Below, piece after piece: positions 1 to 9,669 of a stretch of DNA of 64,000 nt. Under the pieces are notes generated by a model. The model had not been told where the DNA came from. It did not search any database and was given only the letters and a program-made list of their open reading frames with translations. Each line of letters opens with the position of its first letter. The first letter of the stretch is position 1. Source of the stretch: Lotus japonicus (Eukaryota > Streptophyta > Magnoliopsida > Fabales > Fabaceae); NCBI RefSeq assembly GCF_012489685.1, contig NC_080042.1, positions 18,924,150-18,988,149 on the forward strand, in the 5' to 3' direction. The position numbers and the translations under genes were made by a program.

Positions 1-49
1 CTTAAGCTCAAGAGAAAATGAGATGTGAAGACTGATATGGTTTAACCGC

Positions 50-57
50 TATTTATA
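50..57 (-). promoter_or_regulatory. TATA box of the antisense transcription unit of copy C
   Basis: The minus strand reads TATAAATA here. The surrounding sequence aligns with the promoter block upstream of the antisense ORFs at 46267 and 51490, including the CACCGG and CTCGAG patches now at about 93-150. The ORF it would serve lies beyond the left edge. Inference from alignment by eye with two other copies. Confidence 0.55.
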
Positions 58-253
58 AGCTCAGATCAGTCTCCAGAAGTTAATGCTGAAGCAGTTTCTC
101 GAGGTGTATTTATTGGTAACAGAAGTTTACCTTAACTCTTTGGCCGGTGGTAAACGTTCAACCTCGTCTTTTAAACTTTCTGCATATGCATTAATTAAAT
201 ATGTTTTATCTAATATTTCTTTTTCTCCATCTTTTTTAACTTAGACCTTCTCT

Positions 254-790
254 AAGGGGGGGTACCTTGTACTTCAAGCTAAGTTTTTCACACCCCATGC
301 TTTTTGCTTATGACAAAAAGGGGGAGTATCACCCAGTTTTGTTTTTGATGTGTAAGCTGTGTTAGTGTCATTCTTTTTCTTTTGGAGAATTTAAGAGTTC
401 CACCTTTATGACCATAGATGTGTCACTGGGCAAATACAAGGAATACATTTTCACTTCCTCTGAAGTGATACTAGTTGACTCTGATACCTTTACACTGCTC
501 TTGATACTTATGCCCTCTGATTATCTCACTTTGTCTATGTCATAAATTATCACTCTGAACTCTTATGATTTAGCTCAGAATCTAGATATTACAAATACTT
601 TCATTAAGTCTTAGATTCAGGGGGAGCTAAGCTCAGAATCAAGCTGTGACTTGTGTTCAGAATGAGCAACATAAACCATTGACCTCAGGATAAGTTTTTC
701 TCTATTCTCGAAACTCTGAGTGAATTCAGTTTATTGTTTAAGAATTGTTCATCAAAATACTTGGTTTTGTCATCATCAAAAAGGGGGATA
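254..790 (+). other. Four polypurine tracts upstream of the 3' LTR of copy C
   Basis: Purine runs lie at 254-262, 315-326, 619-626 and 778-790; the last abuts the LTR and is the likely plus-strand primer. The same four-tract layout recurs in F and E. Multiple polypurine tracts before the 3' LTR are, as I recall, a described Sirevirus trait. No ORF is seen in 1-791. Confidence 0.75.
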
Positions 791-791
791 T

Positions 792-857
792 TGTAAGATC
801 AAGTTTTGATCTAGTAGAACAACTCTATGTTTTGATGATTACAAGTTAATTATTAAG
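792..857 (+). repeat. 3' LTR of copy C, first 66 bp
   Basis: It starts TGTAAGATC directly after the polypurine tract and stops where Tekay begins at 858. The LTR resumes at 13823, after the duplicated TTAAG. Confidence 0.88.
853..857. repeat. Target-site duplication TTAAG of the Tekay element
   Basis: TTAAG at 853-857 is repeated at 13818-13822, immediately flanking the TGTAA...TTACA termini. It is a perfect 5-bp duplication and fixes both ends. Confidence 0.95.
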
Positions 858-1532
858 TGTAAGGCCCAAGTTTTAACGCTTTGGATAAGTGAATAAAATA
901 AAAGAGTTATTTGATTAAGATAAATTTGGGAAGGAAAAAGGTTCAGGAAAAGTCCAAGAATTTATCGAAAAACCGATAAGAGTTATAGCACGACTAACAT
1001 ACGCTTAATCCTAGGTCAAAGGTATTAGTGAATAGTTAATTTACGCTTTAGGACACGATGGAAACTAATTCCAAAAATCCTCAGAGAAATGTTAGAACTT
1101 CTCTTTTCCGTCCTTAAACAAACATTTCGATGCGAAATCCTGGAAAGTACGAACGTCAAATTCCAATTCTCGGAAGTTTGCCGAAACGGAATCCCTGATA
1201 GTTCGAGAAAACCTAAGATCGACAGACGATGAAGACTTTTTCTATTCGGAGCTGCAAAAGAAGATTCCACCCGCGTTCTCCTATTTCTCTCATCATTCCT
1301 AATCTTTCTTCAGAAGGAAGTTTTCTCATCCGACGATCACTGCAAAAAGTAGTTTTTCGGGATAATCCGACTTACACCGACTTATGCCGATTTTGGATCT
1401 TTTGGTTTAATTCCAAGAATCCTGTTTTGAGTTCTGGAATTCTGTCGCCATAACCTATCTTAGAATGCGCAGAGGAACGCGCAGGAAAAATCGGAATCGC
1501 AAAAAAATCTTTTTTCCGCTTTTTCCAAAACC

Positions 1533-1540
1533 TATAAATA
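1533..1540 (+). promoter_or_regulatory. TATA box of the Tekay LTR
   Basis: TATAAATA is followed about 60 bp later by a run of GA dinucleotides and a CT/GA-rich leader. The same box is at 10345-10352 in the 3' LTR and, reversed, at 44468-44475 in the solo LTR. Transcription would start near 1565, leaving about 3.4 kb of LTR in the leader. Confidence 0.6.
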
Positions 1541-3087
1541 GCTTGAAAATTAGATTTTTTGCAAAAAAAATACCCATTTCCCCTCCCCAAACCCGCGAGC
1601 ACCTAGAGAGAGAGAGAGATCCGGATCTTCGTCGTTTCTTGCCCGTTTGCTTCACCGATCGTCACTAATCGAAGACCTCGAGGTATGTAAACTATACTCT
1701 CCTTCGAATCGTCGTTTCTGTCCACTTCTCCTACGACTTTCTGAGTTCAAAATTTTGAGGTTTTTGAAAAACTGTTCAAATACGCTGATTTCAGTGTCTA
1801 AACTTCTTCCCTGCATGCTCCTGAGCGTGTTCTGCGGATTAGATTTTGTCGAATGTCGACGAAATGCCGCCGGGATCAATTTCTACCTTAAATACCCATT
1901 TTTCGGCAAAGTCGCAACCTTTACGCTCTAATCTATCGACTTGGCTTAGTGCTAGTAGGATTTGTCGTCATAAACGTCGTTGTGGACGTCCCCATCCAAT
2001 TTGTTTTTCAAAAATCCAATTTTGAAATTTTGAGCTAAAAATAATGACCAAACTACCCCTATATCAGTTTTCGATCCGAAAATTTTTCCGAGCTTAGAAC
2101 CGTCTTAGTTACGGCTTATGTTAACCTAGGAACCAAGTTTGATCGAAGAAAAATCGACCCTCCCAATTAAAGGAAGTGGCCGAGAGCTATATCAAGGGGG
2201 GGGGAGAATCCGATTTTTCGAAAAACTTGTCTTAACGCGTTAGATTGTCGTACCAAGGAGGTAGTAGTGTGCCGTGTAACCCTAGGACTCTTTGATTGCT
2301 GAGTTTCTGACTCTTGGTGTTGATTTCTGTGATTTTTGCTTAAGGTTCGTTTGAGGAGATTCCCAGAGATCAAGGAGAAGAGCTTGAAGAACATTTTGAG
2401 GAAGAAGCTGGAAGACCCACCGGTGAGGGCTACTCTCTGAATTACTAGATAATGCTTTAGGTGTCGACAAGTTCGACTTGATTTATGTGTTATGCACTTA
2501 ATTGCTAAATGTCTGAATTGTTCTCTGAGGCTTCGGCCGACCTTGTTGAGTAATTGATGCCATGATATTGTGTGCTAAATGATTCACATGCTATGTGCTA
2601 CATGGTTAACTTAGGATGTGTTGGAATATGCTGTTTATGCTTTTGACTGAGCTGTTTTATTTATGCTATTCCACTTGTACCTGATATTCTGAAGAGTGAG
2701 GTTTACGGGCAGGTCATGCCAGATTTTTATGACATTTTGAGAGAGTTTTAAAAGGACGAACGGAGTTCGGACCTTGTCATGCTCCAATGGATCGAGACCT
2801 TCTCAGGGAATTACTTGGGATTATGGGAACTTTGAAACTCATAGGGAATACGATAAGACTAAAAAGGAGCTATTTTTACAAAGAAAATTCATAAGATATT
2901 AAACAACCTCTAAACCTTTAAATAAAGATAACAATCTCGGATGCAAGCTTTGGATTGAAGTTTAGTTTTGGAGAACGAGAAGTGTCGTCGGATCCAAGTG
3001 TTGAGAAGATTGCGAGTTCTGGGTATGTTGATACTCATTCGCTCTGGGAGCAGTTTGTTTAGCCATCCAAGGGATGAGCCGAGAAGC

Positions 3088-3331
3088 TTCACGGAGGTGT
3101 GAGACCTTGTGAATGCGTGATACTCCACTGAGGCGTGAGACCTTGTGGAAAGCATGGATCTTCACTGAGGCGTGAGACCTCGTGAACAGCATGAAACTTC
3201 ATTGAAGCGTGAGACTTCGTGCAAGTGTGTAAATTCACTGAGGCGTGAGACCTTGTGAAAGCATAAAACTTCACTGAAGCGTGAGACTTTGTGAATGTTT
3301 GAGACTCCACAGAAGCGTGAGACTTCGTGAG
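3088..3331 (+). repeat. Array of seven hairpin units, about 36-bp period, in the Tekay 5' LTR
   Basis: Units start at 3088, 3124, 3161, 3198, 3234, 3270 and 3306. Each has an outer arm pair (mostly TTCAC with GTGAA, once TCCAC with GTGGA), an inner pair (AGG with CCT, or AAG with CTT) and the loop CGTGAGA (TGTGAGA in unit 1). Spacers of about 10 bp between hairpins vary freely. No unit mixes the two inner pair types. Confidence 0.85.
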
Positions 3332-4045
3332 AGCATTGATGACTCGAAGAGTTGTCGTGAGTGGTTGCACTCTTTTGTTTATGATTAATTGTATTTTGTC
3401 GCAGAATCGACATTTACCTTAGGGTATTCTTTTAGAGACTTTAAGTTATCTAGAACACGTGGCGACGTGTCGGGTGAGGTCGGAGACGTTGTTTGGCTAA
3501 TCACTTGCATTCATGCACTCATTTTGAGGTTAATACACGGCGTGATACCGGACCTCGGTGGATTCCAAAATGGTCATAAGACCCGGATTTCCATATTTAG
3601 GACACTACGGTGGTCCTCAGTAGCAGACGGAATGGCAGACCTACGGGTTCACTGCTGATCTGACTACTTTTGTGTGGTGTAAGAGACACGCGAGCAGGAA
3701 GGTACCCACCGTGGCTGGTGTTAGGGCCGCCTCGTTGATGTCCATCCTTCTTCCGGAATGCATTTTGTTACCCAGCATTGCATTTCATGCAACATACATG
3801 CTGACTTAGTTGCTGAGTGTGATTGGTAACTGTTTATCATATTTTTGAGGCATGCTACTTGTTTTTATGGTTCTTTATATTCATTATGATACATGCAACC
3901 CTAGGAAGCTATCCCAAAACTTATAAGCCTGAGAGGCGAGTATTTATTATCCTATAATTATATCTGGTTTTATTAATTATATAATTCTTTGGAGTTGACC
4001 CTCGCGTCTGCTGTGTGTGTTTGGGCGGACTACGCCATTTGTCAG

Positions 4046-4528
4046 ATGAGTATGGGGGATTGGTTTACCATGGTCAGCCCCTCGGGGGGGACCAGGTACG
4101 AGATGCTTGATCAAGACGACCCAGGTGCATGGGTGGTCGATCCCGAGGGCCACCGTGCGACCTACACCGGTCGGGTCATGGAGGACCGTGTCGACCGATT
4201 CGGACGCTTGACGGAGGGGGTGATGAGGAGGCACATAGTGAGCTTCAACCTGTCTCCAGGAGTACACTGTGGACCCGGCTTGGGAGGACCTCCACCGCCA
4301 CCATCCCCTTCGGATGATGAGGATCCCTCTGAGGAGGTGCCAGTAGGTGGGGCTTCGACGGAGTCTAGTCCGTCTACTGCTGCTGCTGTCGTCACGGATC
4401 TCGTTCCGGGCCCCGAGCCCGAGAGGCCAGTGCAGGAGCGCATTAGGGTGGACAGAGAGGGCAGTGTTGAGTATGTCGACTTAGTCGTCCTGGATGCAGA
4501 TTCGGATGACGACCGCGCTAGCGTGTAG
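4046..4528 (+). CDS. ORF encoded inside the Tekay 5' LTR (160 aa), function unknown
   Basis: The first ATG of an open frame (open from about 3989) starts at 4046 and ends at a TAG at 4528. The protein begins MSMGDWFTMVSPSGG, has a basic-acidic central part with an RRH motif, a proline run (GGPPPPPSPSDDEDP) and an acidic end (DADSDDDRASV). I recognise no domain, signal peptide or membrane segment. The solo LTR copy at 41480-41962 aligns without gaps: I count 7 replacements against 12 silent changes, which suggests selection on the protein. The 3' LTR copy is frameshifted. It lies in the transcribed leader before gag. It could still be a fortuitous open frame in GC-rich sequence. Confidence 0.55.
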   Translation: MSMGDWFTMVSPSGGTRYEMLDQDDPGAWVVDPEGHRATYTGRVMEDRVDRFGRLTEGVMRRHIVSFNLSPGVHCGPGLGGPPPPPSPSDDEDPSEEVPVGGASTESSPSTAAAVVTDLVPGPEPERPVQERIRVDREGSVEYVDLVVLDADSDDDRASV

Positions 4529-5006
4529 GATCGAGTGCTAGTGTGGGCTCCTTGGGTAGGGATAGTGTAGGAGTAGTGTCGATGCTCTGACCGTCATGCT
4601 TCAGTTTTGGGGACAGGGTAGTTTCCTGCCGGTAGCTTTTTGTGTGGTTTTCTTATGAAGATCACAGAGAGCTGGTTGGACTTAGGGGTCTTTTCTCAGG
4701 CCACTGGGCCAATTCGTTCTCAGTTTTGAGGTTTAGTGTTGCGGACACAGGTTACTTTGGTTTGTACATATTTCCTTCGGGCGTTACTATTTTTCTGTCA
4801 CCCGTCACTGGAGGTTACTCGTGACGTGGTTGTATTTAGCGAGGCATGTATATATAGTTGTATAGTAGTTTCTTTTATCTTTTGTTGGGAAGTTTATTGC
4901 TTTCTGTCTTTAGTTATATTGTCGAAAAAAAATAATTCACGTTTTTCCGCTTAAGTACTTCTTTTGGTTACTAAAGTGACGCCACCGAAATCGGGGTGTT
5001 ACATTG

Positions 5007-5018
5007 TGGTATCAGAGC
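5007..5018 (+). other. Primer-binding site of Tekay (initiator tRNA-Met)
   Basis: TGGTATCAGAGC lies three bases after the LTR end; it is complementary to the 3' end of plant initiator tRNA-Met. Confidence 0.92.
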
Positions 5019-5215
5019 TTAGTCGAGTCTTTCGGGAGTCTTGGGGAATAGGTCTTCTGTGCTAGGTTGTGTGACTCTGCAAAGAGTAAAAATTGATTGT
5101 CTGCCAAGCGATTTTTCGCTTAGAATTGTTTGAAGTTATTGCTTAATCATATTGTATAGTTATATTAGATGCTATCTTATGATGAGTACTAACTGTTTGT
5201 TTGACTTAACAGAAC

Positions 5216-6895
5216 ATGGTGAACACTAACCAAATAGCTGAGATGATGGCCACTATGGCCCAAGTTGTGACTGCCCAAGCAAATGAAAATGCTTTGAGAC
5301 GTGCGGCTGAGGAAGCATGTGATCAACATCAGCGTCAGAGGGAAATAACTCTGGATCAGAATAAGGGATTAAATGATTTCAGGAGACAGGATCCACCTAA
5401 GTTCTCGGGGGGTACTGACCCGGACAAAGCGGATCTCTAGATCCAGGAGATTGAAAAGATCTTCGGTGTATTACAGACTGCTGAGGGGGCCAAGGTGGGA
5501 ATGGCAACCTTTCTACTGTTGGGTGATGCTGAGTACTGGTGGAGAGGCGCCAGAGGAATGATGGAAGCAAACAACTTGGAAGTGAATTGGGTTTCGTTTC
5601 GTGCTGCTTTTCTGGAGAAGTACTTTCCAGATAGTGCTCGGGACGAGCGTGAGTCGCAATTCCTGACACTTCGTCAGGGTAGCATGTCCATCCCGGAATA
5701 TGCTGCCAAGCTGGAATCGTTGGCCAAGCACTTTCGATTCTTCCGCAATGGGGTCGATGAACCCTACATGTGCAAGCGCTTTGTGAATGGGCTGAGGCCC
5801 GATATTGAAGACTCGGTGAAACCGTTGGGAATCACTCGTTTTCAGACTTTGGTTGAGAAAGCCACTGAGGTGGAGATAATGAAGAACAGGAGACTGAACC
5901 GTGTTGGAACAGGAGGGCCGATGAGGTCGGGCTCTCAAAATTTTCAAGGCAGAGGGAGATTTCAGAGCAGGAGGCCGTATCAACGTCCTACAGGTAGAGG
6001 AATTGCTTCAGGATCTTATAGGCCCATGGTGGGTACTGCTGGAGGTTCTGGAGGTCAGACTGTGAACAGGGAGATGACCTGTTACAGATGTGGGCAGCCT
6101 GGGCACTATGCCAATGCTTGTACTGACATGAGGCCCAAATGCTTTAACTGTAACAAGTTGGGGCATACTGCCGCTCAATGCAGAGCACTCAAGACAGAAC
6201 CAGCTGTTAACACTGCTCGTGGGAAGCGTCCTGCTGCCAAGGCAAGAGTCTACACCATGGATGGTGAAGAAGCTGAAGGGGTTGATGGTCTGATCAGGGG
6301 AGACTGCGAGATTGACGGTAATCTCCTAACTGTACTTTTCGATTCCGGAGCAACGCACTCTTTTATCTCTAGGGAATGTGCTGCTAGATTAAAACTTCCC
6401 GTTACTACTTTGAGTTTCGATCTTATAGTTACCACACCTGCCAAAACTCTGCTTGCCAATACTGCATGCATGTATTGCCCAGTAACCTATAGGGATAAAG
6501 TTTATCATGCTAACCTAGTGTGCCTAACTCTCAAGAACCTAGATGTTATCCTAGGGATGGACTGGTTGTCCCACTACCATTGTCTTCTGGACTGCAGCCG
6601 AAAGAGAGTGGTATTTCCTGACTCGGATCTTTCCGAGTATCTATCCGCCAATCATATTAGCGTCTCTCTGAATGAAGGATCTCAAGAGTATTCAGTTTTG
6701 TTAAGCTTGGAGAGTAAAGGGAATTCGGAAGTGAGTAATATTCCAGTTGTGAGGGACTTCGCGGATGTTTTTCTTGGCGATGTACCTGGTTTGCCGCCTG
6801 TACGCGACATTGAGTTTGCTATTGACATCGTACCGGGAACAGGACGATTTCGATTGCACCATACCGGATGGCACCTGCGGAATTGGTGGAGTTGA
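5216..6895 (+). pseudogene. gag: Tekay gag-protease segment, one nonsense and a terminal frameshift
   Basis: The start is ATG 5216 (MVNTNQIAEMMATMAQ). The frame runs through a Gag capsid region, two CCHC zinc knuckles (6080-6121 and 6140-6181) that bind genomic RNA, and an aspartic protease with DSGA at 6341-6352 followed by the ILGMDWL motif. A TAG at 5438 replaces the tryptophan expected before IQEIEKIF; beyond it the frame is open to 6895. Near 6845 a base is missing, so the conserved stretch joining protease to RT moves to the RT frame. Gag packages RNA and protease cleaves the polyprotein in cytoplasmic particles; this copy could supply neither in full. Confidence 0.92.
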
Positions 6896-8070
6896 AGTCT
6901 CAACTTGAGGATCTTCTGTCGAAGGGATTCATCCGATCAAGCGTTTCACCTTGGGGAGCACCCGTCTTATTGGTGAAAAAGAAGGATGGGAAATCTAGAC
7001 TTTGTGTCGACTATCGACAACTGAGCAAAGTGACCGTCAAGAATAGGTATCCGCTACCTAGAATTGATGATTTGATGGATCAACTACGAGGAGCTGCGAT
7101 ATTCTCAAAGATAGACCTGAAGTCGGGTTACCATCAGATCAGAGTAAAGACTGAGGATATCCAGAAGACGGCATTCCGGACTCGTTATGGACACTATGAG
7201 TATCTAGTGATGCCATTTGGGGTGACAAACGCACCTGCTATCTTCATGGATTACATGAACAGGACATTCCATCCGTTCTTGGATCGATTCGTCGTGGTGT
7301 TTATCGACGACATTCTGATCTACTCAAAGAACGCTGAAGATCATGAAGGGCACTTGCGTCAGGTTTTACAAGTGTTGAGAGAGACAAAGCTGTACGCCAA
7401 CCCTTCTAAGTGTGAATTTTGGCTCGAAGAGGTAAAATTCTTGGGCCATGTGATCTCTAAAGAAGGTATAGCTGTGGATCCAGCAAAGGTAGAGACGGTG
7501 TTGTCATGGGAACGGCCAAAGACCGTGACTGAGATCAGGAGTTTTGTCGGTTTGGCGGGATACTATCGTCGCTTCATTGAGAATGTCGCCAAGATCGTTG
7601 GACCCTTGACTCAACTTACGAGAAAGGATCAACCTTTTGCATGGACCGAAGCGTGCGAAACTAGCTTTCAGACAATGAAGGAACGTTTGACGACATCACC
7701 TGTACTCGTCTTACCGCAACCAGAGGAACCGTATGAAGTGTACTGTGATGCTTCGCATCAAGGTTTGGGATGTGTACTGATGCAGCATCGGAAGGTGGTG
7801 GCTTATGCTTCACGACAACTGAAGACTCATGAGAAGAACTATCCGACTCATGACTTAGAACTTGCTGCCATTGTATTTTCGTTGAAGATCTGGAGACATC
7901 ACTTATATGGATGCAATTTCACCATATTTAGTGATCACAAGAGCTTGAAGTACTTGTTCGACCAGAAGGAGTTGAACATGAGACAACGACGTTGGATGGA
8001 GTTTCTCAAGGATTACGATTTTACCTTACATTACCATCTGGAAAAGCTAATGTTGTTGCTGATGCATTGA
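6868..8070 (+). pseudogene. pol: Tekay reverse transcriptase and RNase H segment
   Basis: This frame encodes the Ty3/gypsy [21 protein letters not shown], then [15 protein letters not shown], the catalytic FIDDIL (7300-7311, the YxDD box) and the KFLGHVIS thumb region. RNase H follows from about 7741 ([13 protein letters not shown]) with its DHKSLKYLF end. RT copies the RNA into DNA and RNase H removes the template. A 1-nt deletion near 8038 puts the RNase H-integrase connection into another frame, and this frame ends at 8070. The catalytic residues look intact. It was originally in frame with gag-protease upstream. Confidence 0.93.
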
Positions 8071-9632
8071 GCAGGAAGATGCATATCTCGTCAATGATGG
8101 TGAAGGAGCTGCAACTGCTGGAACAATTCCGAGATTTGAGTTTGGACGTAAGAGTATCCGAGGGAGAACTGAGGTTCGGGATGATCAGGATTACCAATGG
8201 ATTGATGGAAGAAATCCGAGAGCAACAGTTACAAGATGAATTTTTACTCGGAAAAAGGAATTTGGTAATTCAGGGTAAGGACCCGGAATTCAAGGTAGGA
8301 AGTGACAATATCCTACGGTGTAAGGGTAGAGTTTGCGTACCTAACAACCCTGACTTAAGGAGGTTGATAATGGACGAAGGTCACAAAAGTAAGTTGAGCA
8401 TTCACCCTGGAATGAAAAAGATGCATCAGGACTTGAAGGTGAATTTTTGGTGGCCAGGAATGAAAAGACAAGTGGCAGAATATGTAGCTGCATGTTTAAC
8501 CTGTCAAAAGGCGAAGGTGGAACATCAGAAATCTGCGGGTATGCTACAAAGCTTGGATGTACCTCAATGGAAATGGGATAGCATATCGATGGATTTTGTC
8601 ATGGCATTACCAAGAACTCAAAAAGGATATGATTCGATTTGGGTAGTCGTGGATCGATTGACTAAGTCGGCTCATTTCATACCTGTGAGAACTACGTACA
8701 ACGTGGATAAGCTATCAGAGATTTATATAGCTGAGATTGTGCGACTTCATGGAGTGCCAACAAGTATCGTTTCCGATAGAGACCCGAAGTTTACTTCACA
8801 TTTGTGGGGAGCTCTTCATAATGCTTTGGGAACGAGGCTGAGATTAAGTTCTGCTTATCATCCACAAACTGATGGGCAAACTGAGAGAACTATCCAATCA
8901 TTGGAGGATTTGCTACGAGCTTGCGTGTTAGACAACAAGGGCAGTTGGGATACCCTATTGCCACTGATTGAATTCACATATAACAACAGTTTTAATACGA
9001 CCATAGGTATGGCACCGTATGAGGCATTGTATGGCCGCAAGTGTAGAACACCTTTATGTTGGTATCAAGATGGAGAGAATTTGTTAGTAGGACCGGAACT
9101 TCTGCAACAGACAACTGAGAAGATTAAACAGATCAGAGAGAAGATGAAGGCTTCTCAGAGTAGACAGAAGAGCTATGCAGATCAAAGGCGCAGAACCCTG
9201 GAATTCGAAGAAGGAGATCATGTGTTTCTGCGAGTTACCCAGACTACAGGAGTTGGTCGAGCAATCAAGTCAAGAAAGCTGACGCCAAAGTTCATTGGAC
9301 CTTATCAGATTACTCGTCGTGTAGGACCGGTAGCTTATCAGATCGCACTACCGCCTTTTCTATCAAACGTTCACGATGTATTCCATGTGTCACAACTGCG
9401 GAAGTATATTGCTGATCCGACGCACGTCATCGAGCTGGATGACATTGAGTTGAAGGATAACTTGTCTTTCGAGACACCGCCAATCAGCATTGGTGACACA
9501 AGGATAAAGCAGTTGAGGGGAAAAGAGATCGAGTTAGTGAAGGTTATTTGGAACAAGGACACCGGCGATGCGACGTGGGAGCTGAAGGAAAAGATCAAGG
9601 AACAGTATCCAGAACTTTTTACTGACCCTTAA
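7992..9632 (+). pseudogene. pol: Tekay RNase H end, integrase and chromodomain-like C-terminus
   Basis: From about 8040 the frame restores the RNase H end ([11 protein letters not shown]). It continues through the HHCC zinc-binding region (HKSKLSIHPGMKKMHQ to CLTCQKAK), the DDE core (WDSISMDFVMALP, IVSDRDPKFTS, SSAYHPQTDGQTERTIQ), the GPY/F module (KFIGPYQITRRVGPVAYQI) and a chromodomain-like tail ending at TAA 9630. Integrase inserts the cDNA; chromodomains of this clade are thought to steer insertion to heterochromatin. The part 8040-9632 has no stop, so the domain itself is intact; the segment upstream of 8038 is out of frame with it. Confidence 0.93.
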
Positions 9633-9654
9633 GTTTCGAGGTCGAAACTTTCTT

Positions 9655-9669
9655 TTTGGAGGGTAGTAA
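9655..9669 (+). other. Polypurine tract of Tekay
   Basis: A purine-rich stretch (GGAGGGTAGTAA) directly precedes the 3' LTR start at 9670, the expected plus-strand priming site. Confidence 0.75.

Larger units (their letters stand above)
858..5003 (+). repeat. 5' LTR of the Tekay element (4146 bp)
   Basis: The ends are TGTAAGGCCC and GGGTGTTACA. It contains a TATA box at 1533, a GA-rich leader near 1600, a G-run near 2198, the hairpin array at 3088-3331 and the ORF at 4046-4528. At about 4.1 kb it is very long for an LTR, but Tekay/Del elements are known for long LTRs. Other ORFs within it sit on repeats or opposite strands and look non-coding. Confidence 0.95.

Noticed and set aside
1647..1931. 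94-aa frame in the Tekay LTR, also in the other copies
   Set aside because: Differences among copies are not concentrated at silent sites as far as I can see, and the frame has no recognisable features.
2910..3413. Minus-strand frames with repeated SHASV or VSRLSE
   Set aside because: They are readings of the hairpin array. They recur in all three Tekay LTRs only because the DNA repeats do.
5007..5018. tRNA-Met gene
   Set aside because: Only 12 bp match the tRNA 3' end; it is a primer-binding site. The same holds at 18225, 29444 and 60349.
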